Positions 55,186 through 64,000 of a stretch of 64,000 bases of DNA are shown here, one piece after another. Position 1 is the first letter of the stretch, and every line of letters begins with the position of its first letter. Below the pieces are notes generated by a model, which saw nothing but the letters and a program-made list of their open reading frames with translations, did no database searches and was not told where the DNA came from. The stretch lies in NCBI GenBank assembly GCA_944322675.1, contig CALUPO010000002.1:1-64000 (forward strand). The letters are read 5' to 3'. The stretch comes from Candidatus Gastranaerophilales bacterium (GTDB taxonomy: Bacteria; Cyanobacteriota; Vampirovibrionia; Gastranaerophilales; Gastranaerophilaceae). Position numbers and translations under genes: made by a program.

Positions 55186-56550
55186 TCACATAGCTTTTAT
55201 CAAAAACGTTGTAACAAGCGTAAAATAAATAAATAATCCAACGACATCAATTGTAGTTGCAATAACAGGACCCGATGCAATAGCAGGATCTATTTTTAAT
55301 GATTTTAATATAAAAGGAGTTATTGTTCCAATTAATGTTGCAAGTGTCATGTTTATAACCATTGCAAGTCCAACAATAACACCAAGTTCTATATTATGTT
55401 GCCATTTTATTGTTGTTAACATAACAAGTAAACCAAATAATAAACCTATAGCAAGACCTACAACAAGTTCTCGAAATATATATTTAAATGCCTTTTTTAA
55501 ATTAACCTGCCCTGTCGACAATCCACGAACAATTAAGGTTATGCTTTGTGTGCCTATATTTCCACCAAGACCTGCAAGAAGTGGCATAAATATAGCAGTT
55601 ATTGGCAAAAGTGCAAGAGTAGCATCAAATTTGTTAGCAACCAGAACAGCAAAAAATTCACCTATTAATGTTATAAATAACCACGGCGTCCGTGCACGAA
55701 CCGAATTTATAACTTTACCTGATAATATATCGTCCTCATCAAAAACATAAGTTGTAATACCTGACGATGTATAAATCTCTTCAGTTGTTTCTTCTTCAAC
55801 AACATCCTGAACATCATCCCATGTAACAATCCCTTGAAGCCTATTATAAAGATCAACTACAGGAAGTGCATTATACTGATACTTCATAAAAATATCAGCC
55901 ACCATATCCTGAGGATCATCAACATGAAGACGCACAATATCACGTATCATAATTTGCCCAATTTTTGTGCTTAAATTTGAAGTAAGTAATATTCTTAATG
56001 AAACAACCCCAAGCAAATGCTTTTGTTTATCAGTTACGTATAAATAATATAACTCAATATTATCATCAATAGCTTTTGTTCTTATAAAAGATAAGGCATC
56101 TTCAACTTTCATTTCCTGATTAATTGTCAAAACCCGCGGATTCATTATTCCACCCGCCGTATCTTCTTTATATGCAAGCAATTCCCGCAACTGATTTGAA
56201 AGTTTACTTGGAAGTTTATTTAAATAAGATTCAGTCTCATCCTCTTCCATATCACCAAGAACATCTGCTACTTCATCATGCGGCATTTGCATTATCAAAT
56301 CAGAAGCAAGACTTTCATCAATACCACTTAATATTTCCACTTGATATTGTGGGGATAAGTATTCAAGTATTTCAGCTTCTTTTTGCTTATCTATCAATAA
56401 AAAACATTTTATACGTTCTTCTTCTTTTAACTGAGGCAAAATTTCAGCTAAATCAGCACTATGATACTTCTCCAGCAAACTTTTTAAAGCTTCGTCATTA
56501 TTATCACTTAATATCTCTTCTATTCTATCAATTATATTATTTAAATTCAT
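55186..56550 (-). CDS. mgtE: Magnesium transporter MgtE
   Basis: MgtE is a Mg2+-gated channel. The 454 residues show the N-terminal superhelical domain (SADLAEILPQLKEEERIKCF, MPHDEVADVLGDMEEDETES), the paired CBS domains (GIMNPRVLTINQEM, IMIRDIVRLHVDDPQDMVAD, YNALPVVDLYNRLQGIVTWDD) and a five-helix pore domain with RARTPWLFITLIGEF and PLLAGLGGNIGTQSITLIVR. AAAGAGG precedes the ATG. Its stop codon touches the end of the repeat element. No M-box riboswitch is visible in the short leader. Confidence 0.97.
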   Translation of the reverse strand: MNLNNIIDRIEEILSDNNDEALKSLLEKYHSADLAEILPQLKEEERIKCFLLIDKQKEAEILEYLSPQYQVEILSGIDESLASDLIMQMPHDEVADVLGDMEEDETESYLNKLPSKLSNQLRELLAYKEDTAGGIMNPRVLTINQEMKVEDALSFIRTKAIDDNIELYYLYVTDKQKHLLGVVSLRILLTSNLSTKIGQIMIRDIVRLHVDDPQDMVADIFMKYQYNALPVVDLYNRLQGIVTWDDVQDVVEEETTEEIYTSSGITTYVFDEDDILSGKVINSVRARTPWLFITLIGEFFAVLVANKFDATLALLPITAIFMPLLAGLGGNIGTQSITLIVRGLSTGQVNLKKAFKYIFRELVVGLAIGLLFGLLVMLTTIKWQHNIELGVIVGLAMVINMTLATLIGTITPFILKSLKIDPAIASGPVIATTIDVVGLFIYFTLVTTFLIKAM

Positions 56551-56576
56551 TTTGCCTCTTTTATTATAATATTATC

Positions 56577-57983
56577 TTAATTCCAACTTGAATTATTATC
56601 ATACAAAAATTTTTTTAAATTATCCTTATCAAAAACCTCAATACTATCTTTTGAATGAATTAAAATTATTAAACTTAAAAGTGATTTAAATATTGAAAAC
56701 TCATTTAACATAAGTTTGGCACGCAAATCAGCCACATTGTCTGTCAAAAATTCAGTAATTAAAGTTTTATTCTTATAAACAAGTGAATTAAAGTAATCAA
56801 GTGCTTCCTGGGTATTTATACCTTCAAAATATATTATATCAGGTGATTGAAATTCAATAAATTTTATAGCTTTTGTTAAATTAAAACCTATATTTTCATT
56901 TAACTCACATTGATTTATTCCGTTTCCTAAATCGTATTTTGCAATAGATTCAATTGTCATAATATTTTTATTACTATTTTTTATACCAGTCAAAAGAGAA
57001 TAAATTATATGTGTTTTACCACTTAAAGGGCCGCCACAGGTTAATATTATTCCGGGTGATTTAAGTGCATTTTTTATTTTTATCAAATCTTGTTTTAAAA
57101 TAGGTAATTTTTCTATTGAACATGGCGAGTTATATATCTTTAAAGATATTCTTTCTCCATGAATTGTAGGAAAAGCAGATATACTAGCTATTAATTGTTG
57201 TTCATCTGCTTTAAAAACAAACTTACCCAATTGTGGTATTTCACTGACTTGAGGATCCAATCCGGATAATATTTTTAATCTCATAATAAATGAACCAATT
57301 AAAAGTTCAGGTATCGTTCCCATATTTTTATTTTCATGATTTACTTTAAAGTTAACACTTAAACCATTTGGAGTATATTCAAAAAACAACTCATGAACAT
57401 TTTCTACAAGAGCCTGCTCAATAATATTTTTTATAAGTACTTGTATATTCTCTTCACTTAAGTTTTGATTATTTATACTTTCCTGCCAATTAATTTTCTT
57501 TTGTGACTCGTTTATATGAATTTGCCCCATAGTATTATTTGTTTCATAGTATTTTTCTATTTTTTTCAAAATAGATGATTCCGCCGATAACACAGGCTCA
57601 ATTGATAACCCGGTTTTTTCAATAAATTTATCAACTATAAACAAATTTAAAGGATCGCTCATTGCAACAGTTAAGCAATTTTCTATCTTAAAAAGCGGAA
57701 TAACCTTATATTTCAATACATCATTAAAACTTATATAATCCAAACATTTTATATCAAGATCATAATCATCAAGATTCACATAAGGAATATGCAATTTTGA
57801 TTCAATAAACTTTAAAAGTTTACTTTCTTCAATTAAATTAGAGTTAATAAGAGCCTGACCAAGATTAATATTTTGCACCTGAGCTATTGATTGAGCATTT
57901 TCTATATCTTCATACGAAATCAAATTTTCACGAACTAAATCGTATTTTAATTTTTCAAATGTTTTATTTGTCGAAGCATCCAT
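56577..57983 (-). CDS. MshEN plus divergent GspE/PilB-type ATPase
   Basis: Residues 20-145 form an MshEN-type domain (LISYEDIENAQSIAQVQNIN, LGQALI, VIPLFKIENCLTVAMSDPLN), which binds cyclic di-GMP in some relatives. The ATPase core follows: ISAFPTIHGERISLKIY, and Walker A GGPLSGKT at 317-324. The Walker B region reads SPDIIYFEGINT, where PDII-x-x-GEIRD is usual, so the catalytic Glu is shifted. The His box, the QRL motif and the tetracysteine zinc domain are absent. At 468 residues it is shorter than PilB. It may be a regulatory or degenerate pilus/secretion ATPase. It follows the response regulator by one base. Confidence 0.85.
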   Translation of the reverse strand: MDASTNKTFEKLKYDLVRENLISYEDIENAQSIAQVQNINLGQALINSNLIEESKLLKFIESKLHIPYVNLDDYDLDIKCLDYISFNDVLKYKVIPLFKIENCLTVAMSDPLNLFIVDKFIEKTGLSIEPVLSAESSILKKIEKYYETNNTMGQIHINESQKKINWQESINNQNLSEENIQVLIKNIIEQALVENVHELFFEYTPNGLSVNFKVNHENKNMGTIPELLIGSFIMRLKILSGLDPQVSEIPQLGKFVFKADEQQLIASISAFPTIHGERISLKIYNSPCSIEKLPILKQDLIKIKNALKSPGIILTCGGPLSGKTHIIYSLLTGIKNSNKNIMTIESIAKYDLGNGINQCELNENIGFNLTKAIKFIEFQSPDIIYFEGINTQEALDYFNSLVYKNKTLITEFLTDNVADLRAKLMLNEFSIFKSLLSLIILIHSKDSIEVFDKDNLKKFLYDNNSSWN

Positions 57984-57984
57984 T

Positions 57985-58371
57985 TTATTTTACTGCCTTT
58001 AAATAATCATTAACTTTATCAACAACATAATCAAGCTCAAACGGTTTGGTTATATATTCATTTACACCTGTTTCCTCTCCTATTAATCTGTCTTCGTCCT
58101 GTGAACGTGCTGTTATCATTATTATTGGAATATTTTTATATTTACTATCATATTTTAAAAGCCTGCTTATTTTATATCCATTAATTTTAGGCATCATTAC
58201 ATCAAGTATCATTAAATCAGGTATTATTTCTCTGGCAATATTTAAACCTTCTTCACCATCAAATGCACAATAACATTCATAACCTGCATCCTCAAGTATA
58301 AACTTTAACGTTTCTACAATATCAATTTCATCATCAACTATTAAAATTTTCTTTTTTGTTTCATTTCCCAT
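57985..58371 (-). CDS. Single-domain response regulator
   Basis: This is a standard CheY-like receiver of 128 residues: ILIVDDEIDIVETLKFIL, MILDVMMPKINGYKISRLLK with phospho-acceptor D57, IMITARSQ and YITKPFELDYV with the conserved Thr, Lys and Pro. There is no output domain. It lies 35 bases after the hybrid kinase and directly before the MshEN/GspE-like gene, so a kinase to regulator to ATPase signal path is likely. Confidence 0.95.
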   Translation of the reverse strand: MGNETKKKILIVDDEIDIVETLKFILEDAGYECYCAFDGEEGLNIAREIIPDLMILDVMMPKINGYKISRLLKYDSKYKNIPIIMITARSQDEDRLIGEETGVNEYITKPFELDYVVDKVNDYLKAVK

Positions 58372-58406
58372 TATTTTTATTAACCTTTATTTCTTATATT
58401 TTCTAA

Positions 58407-60494
58407 TTAATTTATATCTTTTATTATAATTTTTAATAAATCATTAATATTATCACATTCATTTGGATATAATATGCTTGAAAATAATATATTATCACAA
58501 ACACAATTTAAATCCGTATTTTTTATATGAGTTTCAATTTTTTTTAATATAAAATCTAATGCAAATTTATCAGCATTATTTATAAGTGTATAATAATATT
58601 TTTTATCACCTTCTTCAAAATAAAAATCATTTTCCTCATTTGTTTTTTGACGAATTAACATTAAATTTTTATTTTTAATATCATCAATTAATGATTTTTT
58701 TAGACCATTATATTCAATTATCGAGACAACACCAAAAGTTTGTTTATTTTGAGCAGCATTATCAAACCTACGTTTTAAGTTCATAATAAATATTTCTTTA
58801 TCGTTTAAAATAGGTAAACAAAATGAAAATTTTGTATATTGATTAACCTCACTTTCAACCCATATATATCCTAAATGAGCATTAACAAGTTGTTTTGCAA
58901 TTGGTAAACCAAGTCCGGTTCCACCAGCTTTACGATTTAATGAATTTTCTATCTGACGAAATTTATCAAAGACCTTATTCATATCATCTTTTTCAATGCC
59001 AATTCCATTATCTTTTACTGAAATTTTATAATATTTGCCTTTTTTATTTAAAAATTTAATATCTTGATTGTAAAGCAATTTTTCGTCAATATCACTTCCA
59101 TCAATAACTTTAGTTTCAATTTCTATTTGACCGTTTTCATTTGTAAACTTGATAGCATTTGATATCAAATTGGTCATTATTTGCTCAATACGTGAAGAAT
59201 CAATATATAATTCAACATTACCAGATAATATATTCAACAAGATTTTAATATTTTTTTCTCTTGCAAGATTTTCAAATGTATTTTTAACAAATTCAATAGT
59301 TGCATTAATATTTTCCTTTTTAAACCAAAAATCCATTTTTCCAGCTTCAACTTTTGATAAATCAAGTAAATCATTTATAATACCTGACAATCGTTCAACA
59401 TTACGTTTTGCCATATCCATAAATTTATATCCTGATTGAGAAAGTTGACCTGTTTTTCCGTTTATTACAATTTCAAGTGAATTTTTTATAGCTGTTAAAG
59501 GTGTTCTTAATTCATGTGAAACTATGGATATAAAATCTGATTTTAATCTTTCAAGTTGTTCAAGTCTTATATTTGCATTTTTTATTTCTTCATATAATAT
59601 AGCACTTTCCAACGGCAACGAAACTTGTTTTGCTATAGTTTGAAAACAAGTTACATCTTCTTGAGAAAACTCTTCTTCACGAAAAACCTCAACAAGACCA
59701 AAAAACTTTTCTTCAGTTGCAATAGGTGCAAATAAACTATCATTATTAAATATATTTAAATCATACTCATTAAAAGGATGCTTTACATGTTTTATTGTTT
59801 TGATATTATATGAATCAAGTTCACATATTATATCTTTTTTATCAAAAAGATTATTATAACTTAATAAAGCTCTTAATTTTATAGCATGCTCAAACCTTTC
59901 TGACAATGGATGAAGGGAATTAATTATTAATGTTAAATCATCTTTTGCATTATAAATTAAAGTATACGAAAGTTGAAAACTTAAACTCTTTTCAAGACCC
60001 TCCAACATTATATCAATAAGTTTTGTTTTGTCTAATGTTCCGGCAAGTCTTGAAGATGTATTATATAAAACATCAAGTTGATATAAACTTAAAGCTAATT
60101 CTTGATTATTTTTTGATAAATTATCAAGTGTACCTTTAAGTCTTAAGCAAGAATTTATTGTTTGCTTCAGTAACAAATTGTTAATTGTGGGATAAACTAT
60201 AAAATCTGATAATTTAATTAGCTCATAATTGTTATAATTATTCGGAACTAAAGTTATAGTTAATAAATGATCACCTTTATACTGTATCTTTATTCTTTTT
60301 AAAAATAGTGATATATCAATATTTTTTATCTCACTATCAATAATAATAGCATCAGGTGGATTCAAATTTATCAATTTTAATATTTCTGCTTCATCATCAA
60401 AACAAGTGACATTATAGCCCATTTTTAGAATATCTTTTGACAATAAGTTCTTTTTTTTATTATCTTCAACTATAACCAACAAATTTTTCATCAT
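58407..60494 (-). CDS. Hybrid sensor histidine kinase with degenerate C-terminal domain
   Basis: The 695 residues contain, in order, a receiver-like N-terminal domain (1-120, IIIDSEI with D53), a GAF-type domain (about 140-300), a HisKA domain with H327 in SIVSHELRTPLTAIKNSLE, and a HATPase with the N box (RIEQIMTNLISNAIKF), G1 DNGIGIE, FDKFRQIENS, and G2 GGTGLGLPIAKQLV. The last 100 residues (MNLKRRFDNAAQNKQTFGVV, then ...ILYPNECDNINDLLKII) recall a GGDEF domain that has lost its GGDEF motif. It is cytoplasmic, with no membrane helix. It is the first gene of the operon with the regulator and ATPase. Confidence 0.92.
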   Translation of the reverse strand: MMKNLLVIVEDNKKKNLLSKDILKMGYNVTCFDDEAEILKLINLNPPDAIIIDSEIKNIDISLFLKRIKIQYKGDHLLTITLVPNNYNNYELIKLSDFIVYPTINNLLLKQTINSCLRLKGTLDNLSKNNQELALSLYQLDVLYNTSSRLAGTLDKTKLIDIMLEGLEKSLSFQLSYTLIYNAKDDLTLIINSLHPLSERFEHAIKLRALLSYNNLFDKKDIICELDSYNIKTIKHVKHPFNEYDLNIFNNDSLFAPIATEEKFFGLVEVFREEEFSQEDVTCFQTIAKQVSLPLESAILYEEIKNANIRLEQLERLKSDFISIVSHELRTPLTAIKNSLEIVINGKTGQLSQSGYKFMDMAKRNVERLSGIINDLLDLSKVEAGKMDFWFKKENINATIEFVKNTFENLAREKNIKILLNILSGNVELYIDSSRIEQIMTNLISNAIKFTNENGQIEIETKVIDGSDIDEKLLYNQDIKFLNKKGKYYKISVKDNGIGIEKDDMNKVFDKFRQIENSLNRKAGGTGLGLPIAKQLVNAHLGYIWVESEVNQYTKFSFCLPILNDKEIFIMNLKRRFDNAAQNKQTFGVVSIIEYNGLKKSLIDDIKNKNLMLIRQKTNEENDFYFEEGDKKYYYTLINNADKFALDFILKKIETHIKNTDLNCVCDNILFSSILYPNECDNINDLLKIIIKDIN

Positions 60495-60651
60495 AATATA
60501 ATTTTAACAAATATAAAAAAAATGGCTATTTTGTTACAAATCAATAAAACAAAATTATAACTATATTTTAATCATATCCAATGAAGAATCATATATAAAT
60601 CCCTATTCTTTTCACTTGAATTTATATAAATTTTATGATATAATTATAATT

Positions 60652-60828
60652 ATGAGTGATAAAATTAAATTGTTAAATATAAATAATAATAAAGATAACT
60701 TAGATAATTTAAACGAAAATAAAACAAAATTTGCTACAAATTCTCAAACAAATCCTATTTTAAAAGCATTTTTTGAATTTAAGCAAGAAAATAAAAATAA
60801 GTTTACTTTAAAGGATTTATTTAGGTAA
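60652..60828 (+). CDS. Small hypothetical protein (58 aa)
   Basis: I start at ATG 60652 (MSDKIKLLNINN); an in-frame TTG at 60616 adds a non-family-like stretch. The product is highly polar, Asn/Lys-rich and probably disordered, ending NKFTLKDLFR. No Shine-Dalgarno sequence is visible. It sits 8 bases before the next gene on the same strand, which supports it being real, but coding status is uncertain. Confidence 0.5.
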   Translation: MSDKIKLLNINNNKDNLDNLNENKTKFATNSQTNPILKAFFEFKQENKNKFTLKDLFR

Positions 60829-60836
60829 GTATAATT

Positions 60837-61322
60837 GTGTATGTTTTTAAGAGTAAATTATTTTTAAATTTAACTAAAGTTCAAAAGTCATCATTGTTAA
60901 ACTATTTAAAAATTTATGTTAAGAAAAATCTTGATACAAATCCAGATGAGATTTTTTATAGCTTTATTGATGAACAAACATATTACAATGAAATTAGCAA
61001 TCCAAAGTTTACATGGATATATGATTTCTTAAAAAATGATAATTTCCTAAAAGAACTAAAAATTTATATTTATACTTTAAAAAAAGAATTAGAGTATAAA
61101 AATTCTCAAAAACATTTTTTTGATAAATTAAAGAAAAAAGACAAGGAATTTAGAAAAAAATTAAAAGAAAATAAGCAAAAAAAGGAAAAGCCAACTTTAA
61201 AACAAATTTATTGTTATAATAAATTATGTGAAAAACATAAAATAGACAAAGAAAATTTAAATGGACTTTCCAAATTTGATTTAGTCAATAAGATTTCACA
61301 ATTAAAAAAACTTGAGGTCTAA
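60837..61322 (+). CDS. Hypothetical protein (161 aa)
   Basis: The family is not recognised. The start GTG 60837 follows AGGT by about 12 bases. The product is very basic, with a helical middle (KFTWIYDFLKNDNFLKELKI) and a strongly charged stretch near residues 95-125 (KLKKKDKEFRKKLKENKQKK) that could form a coiled coil or bind nucleic acid. The C-terminus (LNGLSKFDLVNKISQLKKL) resembles a SAP-like helical pair. It ends 6 bases before prmC and probably shares its transcript. Confidence 0.65.
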   Translation: MYVFKSKLFLNLTKVQKSSLLNYLKIYVKKNLDTNPDEIFYSFIDEQTYYNEISNPKFTWIYDFLKNDNFLKELKIYIYTLKKELEYKNSQKHFFDKLKKKDKEFRKKLKENKQKKEKPTLKQIYCYNKLCEKHKIDKENLNGLSKFDLVNKISQLKKLEV

Positions 61323-61328
61323 TAAATT

Positions 61329-62153
61329 TTGAATGAAATTTTAAAAGAATTAAAAAACATACTTATTGAAAATAATATTGATAAAAATGAAGCAGCTGCT
61401 GAAGTGGATTTTATTTTAAAATATTTATTAAATATAAAATATGAAGATATAATATTACAAAAAAAAATTAATAATAAAATTTTTGACAAAGCATATAAAA
61501 TAGTAAAAAAAAGAGCATTTACAAAAAAACCTTTAATGCAAATTTTAGGATTTACTATATTTATGAATAACAAATTTAAAGTTAGTAAGGATACACTCAT
61601 ACCACGTGTTGAAACAGAGTTATTAATAAGAACATGTGAAAATTTAATTAGTCAAAATTCTAAAGTTTTGGAAATAGGCTGTGGTTCAGGTATTATTTCA
61701 ATTATGTTAAATAAAATAAAAAATTGTAAAGTTGATAGTTGTGATATTTCCATTGAAGCTTTAAAAATAGCAAAATTAAATTCAAAAAATTTACAAACAA
61801 ACGTAAATTTTTTCTATTCCGACTTATTTAAAAATGTAAATTCTAAATATGACTTAATTGTTTCAAATCCTCCTTACATTCCTCTTACATTAAAAAATTA
61901 TTTACAGGAAGAAGTCAAAAATTTTGAACCACATATTGCTTTATTCACAAATGATAATTTAGGTGTTGAATATTATCAAAAAATTATTAAAAATGCATTT
62001 AACTACCTTCTTCCGGGTGGATTTGTTGCATTTGAACTTGGAATAAATCAAGCTGAACTTGTTAAAAAAATATTTATAAAAAACAACTACAAAAATATTC
62101 AGACTTTTAATGATTTAAATAACATTGCAAGAGTAATAATTGCACAAATTTAA
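61329..62153 (+). CDS. prmC: Peptide chain release factor N5-glutamine methyltransferase
   Basis: PrmC methylates the Gln of the GGQ motif in release factors. The N-terminal helical domain, the junction PLMQILGFTIFMNNKFKVSK with LIPRVETELLI, the SAM motif VLEIGCGSGIISI and the catalytic LIVSNPPYIPL are all present. The 274 residues are normal. The start is TTG 61329, with GAGGT about 11 bases upstream at the end of the previous gene. It is convergent with and overlaps the Fe-S protein gene by 4 bases. Confidence 0.96.
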   Translation: MNEILKELKNILIENNIDKNEAAAEVDFILKYLLNIKYEDIILQKKINNKIFDKAYKIVKKRAFTKKPLMQILGFTIFMNNKFKVSKDTLIPRVETELLIRTCENLISQNSKVLEIGCGSGIISIMLNKIKNCKVDSCDISIEALKIAKLNSKNLQTNVNFFYSDLFKNVNSKYDLIVSNPPYIPLTLKNYLQEEVKNFEPHIALFTNDNLGVEYYQKIIKNAFNYLLPGGFVAFELGINQAELVKKIFIKNNYKNIQTFNDLNNIARVIIAQI

Positions 62154-63262
62154 AAAATTTCAGATACATTAATAACTTTTATATTTTCATTATTAGTATT
62201 TTTCTTCTTAACTATTAATCCTTGAAAAAGTCCTATACGACATAAATTACAACTTGTTATAATAGTGTTAATACTATTTATTTCAACATCTTTAAATTTA
62301 TTTTCAGATATTTGTTTACTTGTCCTACCCCGGATAATTCCATACAAAGATCCAAAACCACAACATTTTTCAAAATTATCAACATACTTCAAATTTTCAA
62401 CTTTGGATTTTAAAATATTATAATTATTTTCATTTGCTTTACAAGGTTTATGATATACTATATTTTCATAATTTTTATTTTGGCAAAATTCCAAATTATA
62501 TTTTTCAATAAATTGAATAAAAGTTAAACATTTTAAATTACACTTATTTTCAAATTCATTAATATAAAGATTAAAAGATTGAAAACATGTATCACAATCA
62601 AAAAGTATATAATCGACGTCCTTAGAAATTTTTTTAAGTTTTTTTTCCCAACTTTTTTTGAAATAATTAAAATCACCTTCAAAATAACTATTAATATTAC
62701 AACAACCTAAATTTGGAATAATAACTTCATAACCATTTTTAGACAACAAATTTAGTATAGCATTTTTTGAATCAGAATTTATAAAACGATTAAAGCATCC
62801 TTCAAAAAATATAATTTTTTTATTTTTAGAAATATACTTTATAGACTTATCAATTTTAATATCATTTACGGATAATTGAGCAAATAAAGAATTTTTAAAA
62901 TACTTCTTTAAATTAAAAATTTTATATAATTTTATTATAAATGAAAATACATACAATTTAATTTTAAAAATAAACGGATTAAAATTTGAAAGTTTATAGT
63001 TATATTTAAATAAGGGTAATACTTTATTAAAGTTTATATCGCTCGGACAGAAAGTTTTGCATTTATTACAATTTAAACAAATTAAATCAATATTTTTTTT
63101 AAGTCTTATCTTCCCAGTCAAAATACCATAAATTATATTGAAAAAACCTTTTGCACTTTTTGTTTCATCTTTTGTTGCCTGATATAAAGGACAAACTGAA
63201 AAACACAAAGCACAACGAGAACATTTATTAACCTCATCGATAATTTTTTGTTTATTTTTCAT
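62150..63262 (-). CDS. GlcF-like Fe-S oxidoreductase subunit
   Basis: Two 4Fe-4S motifs open the protein: CSRCALCFSVCP (residues 14-25) and CLNCNKCKTFCP (about 62-73). Two CCG-type cysteine domains follow (FEGCFNR...GCCNINSYFEGDF...CDTC and HKPC...CCGFGSLYG...CNLC). This is the plan of glycolate oxidase GlcF, lactate oxidase LutA/B relatives and HdrB-type subunits. No flavin-subunit gene is adjacent, so the substrate is unknown. The 370 residues are normal for GlcF-like proteins. Confidence 0.9.
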   Translation of the reverse strand: MKNKQKIIDEVNKCSRCALCFSVCPLYQATKDETKSAKGFFNIIYGILTGKIRLKKNIDLICLNCNKCKTFCPSDINFNKVLPLFKYNYKLSNFNPFIFKIKLYVFSFIIKLYKIFNLKKYFKNSLFAQLSVNDIKIDKSIKYISKNKKIIFFEGCFNRFINSDSKNAILNLLSKNGYEVIIPNLGCCNINSYFEGDFNYFKKSWEKKLKKISKDVDYILFDCDTCFQSFNLYINEFENKCNLKCLTFIQFIEKYNLEFCQNKNYENIVYHKPCKANENNYNILKSKVENLKYVDNFEKCCGFGSLYGIIRGRTSKQISENKFKDVEINSINTIITSCNLCRIGLFQGLIVKKKNTNNENIKVINVSEIF

Positions 63263-63309
63263 ATAATATTATGATACTAAAAAATCAAATTATGTTCTAT
63301 AATAAAAAA

Positions 63310-64000
63310 ATGAATAGTTGTGAAATTTTATTTAAAAATTTAACCGGCAAAAATGAACACCTTGCATTAAAAGCAGCAAATGAGCTTGTTAATAGTCATG
63401 ATAATGAAAAATTTATCGAATACTTTTCATCAAAATTTGAATTTTTATTTGATTTTGTGCAAAATAATGTTAAATCAAGAATTGAATATAATATAAATAG
63501 TAGTAATTACTTAAATTTATTAAAGTTTTTTAAATATTATAGTTATAATCTTGACAATTTTATAATTTCAATTCTTGTTAAATATGCAAATGAAGACTTA
63601 ACAGACAAGATATTAGAAATATTTGAATCCACAAATTCAAGTGATACTGAAAAAACTTATTGTGCAAAATATTTTTATTATATTCCCGATACAATTGCAC
63701 TTGATATTTTAAAAGAGAATGCCTTTTCGGATTTTGAACCATTAATGCTTAACTGTGCAGGAACTTTAAATGAAATGCAAGATTATACAATGTTGGATAA
63801 AGCATTAAAAAAACTTGATGTTGATGACGATTTTGAGGTTTTAAAAGCAGTTAAATTTATTACTGCATCACAAGATAAAAAACATATAAAACAACTTTAT
63901 CAAACATTAAAAAAAAGTCGCCTTAAAGAAAATATTGCTTGTGAGATACCGTATTTAATAGATATATTCAATGAAATTAAACATAATGATGAAGATGCTT
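63310..64000 (+). CDS. Hypothetical protein, 5' part only (cut by window end)
   Basis: An open frame without stop runs to the window edge, at least 230 codons. I start at ATG 63310 (MNSCEILFKNLTGKNEHLAL); in-frame ATGs at 63271 and 63292 are alternatives and none has a Shine-Dalgarno sequence. TATAAT at 63298-63303 lies so close that a leaderless start is possible. The protein is helical throughout (ALKAANELVNSH, FIISILVKYANEDLTDKILE, ALKKLDVDDDFEVLKAVKFI), like HEAT-type repeats. It is divergent from the GlcF-like gene. Function is unknown. Confidence 0.7.
   Translation, partial: MNSCEILFKNLTGKNEHLALKAANELVNSHDNEKFIEYFSSKFEFLFDFVQNNVKSRIEYNINSSNYLNLLKFFKYYSYNLDNFIISILVKYANEDLTDKILEIFESTNSSDTEKTYCAKYFYYIPDTIALDILKENAFSDFEPLMLNCAGTLNEMQDYTMLDKALKKLDVDDDFEVLKAVKFITASQDKKHIKQLYQTLKKSRLKENIACEIPYLIDIFNEIKHNDEDA

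Overview
The window is about 64 kb of AT-rich bacterial chromosome using the standard code. TGA acts as a stop, and ATG, GTG and TTG all serve as starts. Envelope genes (an OmpH/Skp-like chaperone, a GT9 heptosyltransferase-type enzyme, FtsQ, MurB/MurC/Ddl) point to a Gram-negative cell plan. Four proteins carry a short N-terminal [IVT][SA]F[GK]-type motif, which I associate with Gastranaerophilales (Vampirovibrionia/Melainabacteria, the non-photosynthetic sister group of cyanobacteria). That assignment is an inference, not a proof.

Layout. 1-788 holds dispersed repeat modules. 789-2679 holds two coupled proteins of unknown function. 2709-7696 is a six-gene minus-strand run: a WecG/TagA-type glycosyltransferase, a split transketolase, ftsE, ftsX and an HDOD protein. 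7791-13961 has hypothetical proteins, tRNA-Arg(CCG), a drug/metabolite transporter and an overlapping operon of dCMP deaminase, DUF4127 protein, GtrA protein and O6-alkylguanine-DNA methyltransferase. tRNA-Ala(GGC) at 14157 is followed by a decayed, frameshifted gene. 15948-24591 is core metabolism: coaBC, a sugar-nucleotide epimerase/reductase, ahcY, two tandem amino-acid permeases and glyQ. 24736-28936 has a YitT protein, trpS, a DUF486 protein, a regulator, a flavoprotein and an exported arginase-like protein.

The 28940-34015 segment is lineage-specific: an 1104-residue protein built on a tandem repeat of about 33 residues, two helix-turn-helix regulators around a perfect 21-bp inverted repeat, and a small SFG-motif protein. 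34169-46958 returns to housekeeping: thiG, GT9, two tandem thymidylate-kinase-like proteins, a TPR protein, the wall/division cluster murC-murB-ddl-ftsQ, an asparaginase-family protein and era. 47058-50689 carries small proteins, a response regulator, an orphan DNA methyltransferase, an OmpH-like protein and pyrimidine-nucleoside phosphorylase.

50752-54277 is an accessory island between tRNA-Lys(TTT) and tRNA-Phe(GAA). It holds a YhdJ-like methyltransferase (predicted ATGCAT specificity) with its likely restriction enzyme, a truncated reading frame and a 122-bp inverted-repeat element. 54327-55185 is a second copy of the repeat family seen at 1-693, with visibly higher GC than its surroundings. 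55186-60494 holds mgtE and a signalling operon (hybrid histidine kinase, response regulator, MshEN plus divergent GspE-type ATPase). 60652-64000 holds small proteins, prmC, a GlcF-like Fe-S protein and a gene cut by the window end.

The best candidates for something undescribed are three. First, the repeat family: 11-nt hairpin ends, 30-nt inverted arms, and an internal hairpin whose stem changes in a compensatory way between copies. Second, the large repeat protein. Third, the N-terminal F[GK] motif shared by four otherwise unrelated proteins. No rRNA, CRISPR array, complete insertion sequence or reverse transcriptase was seen.
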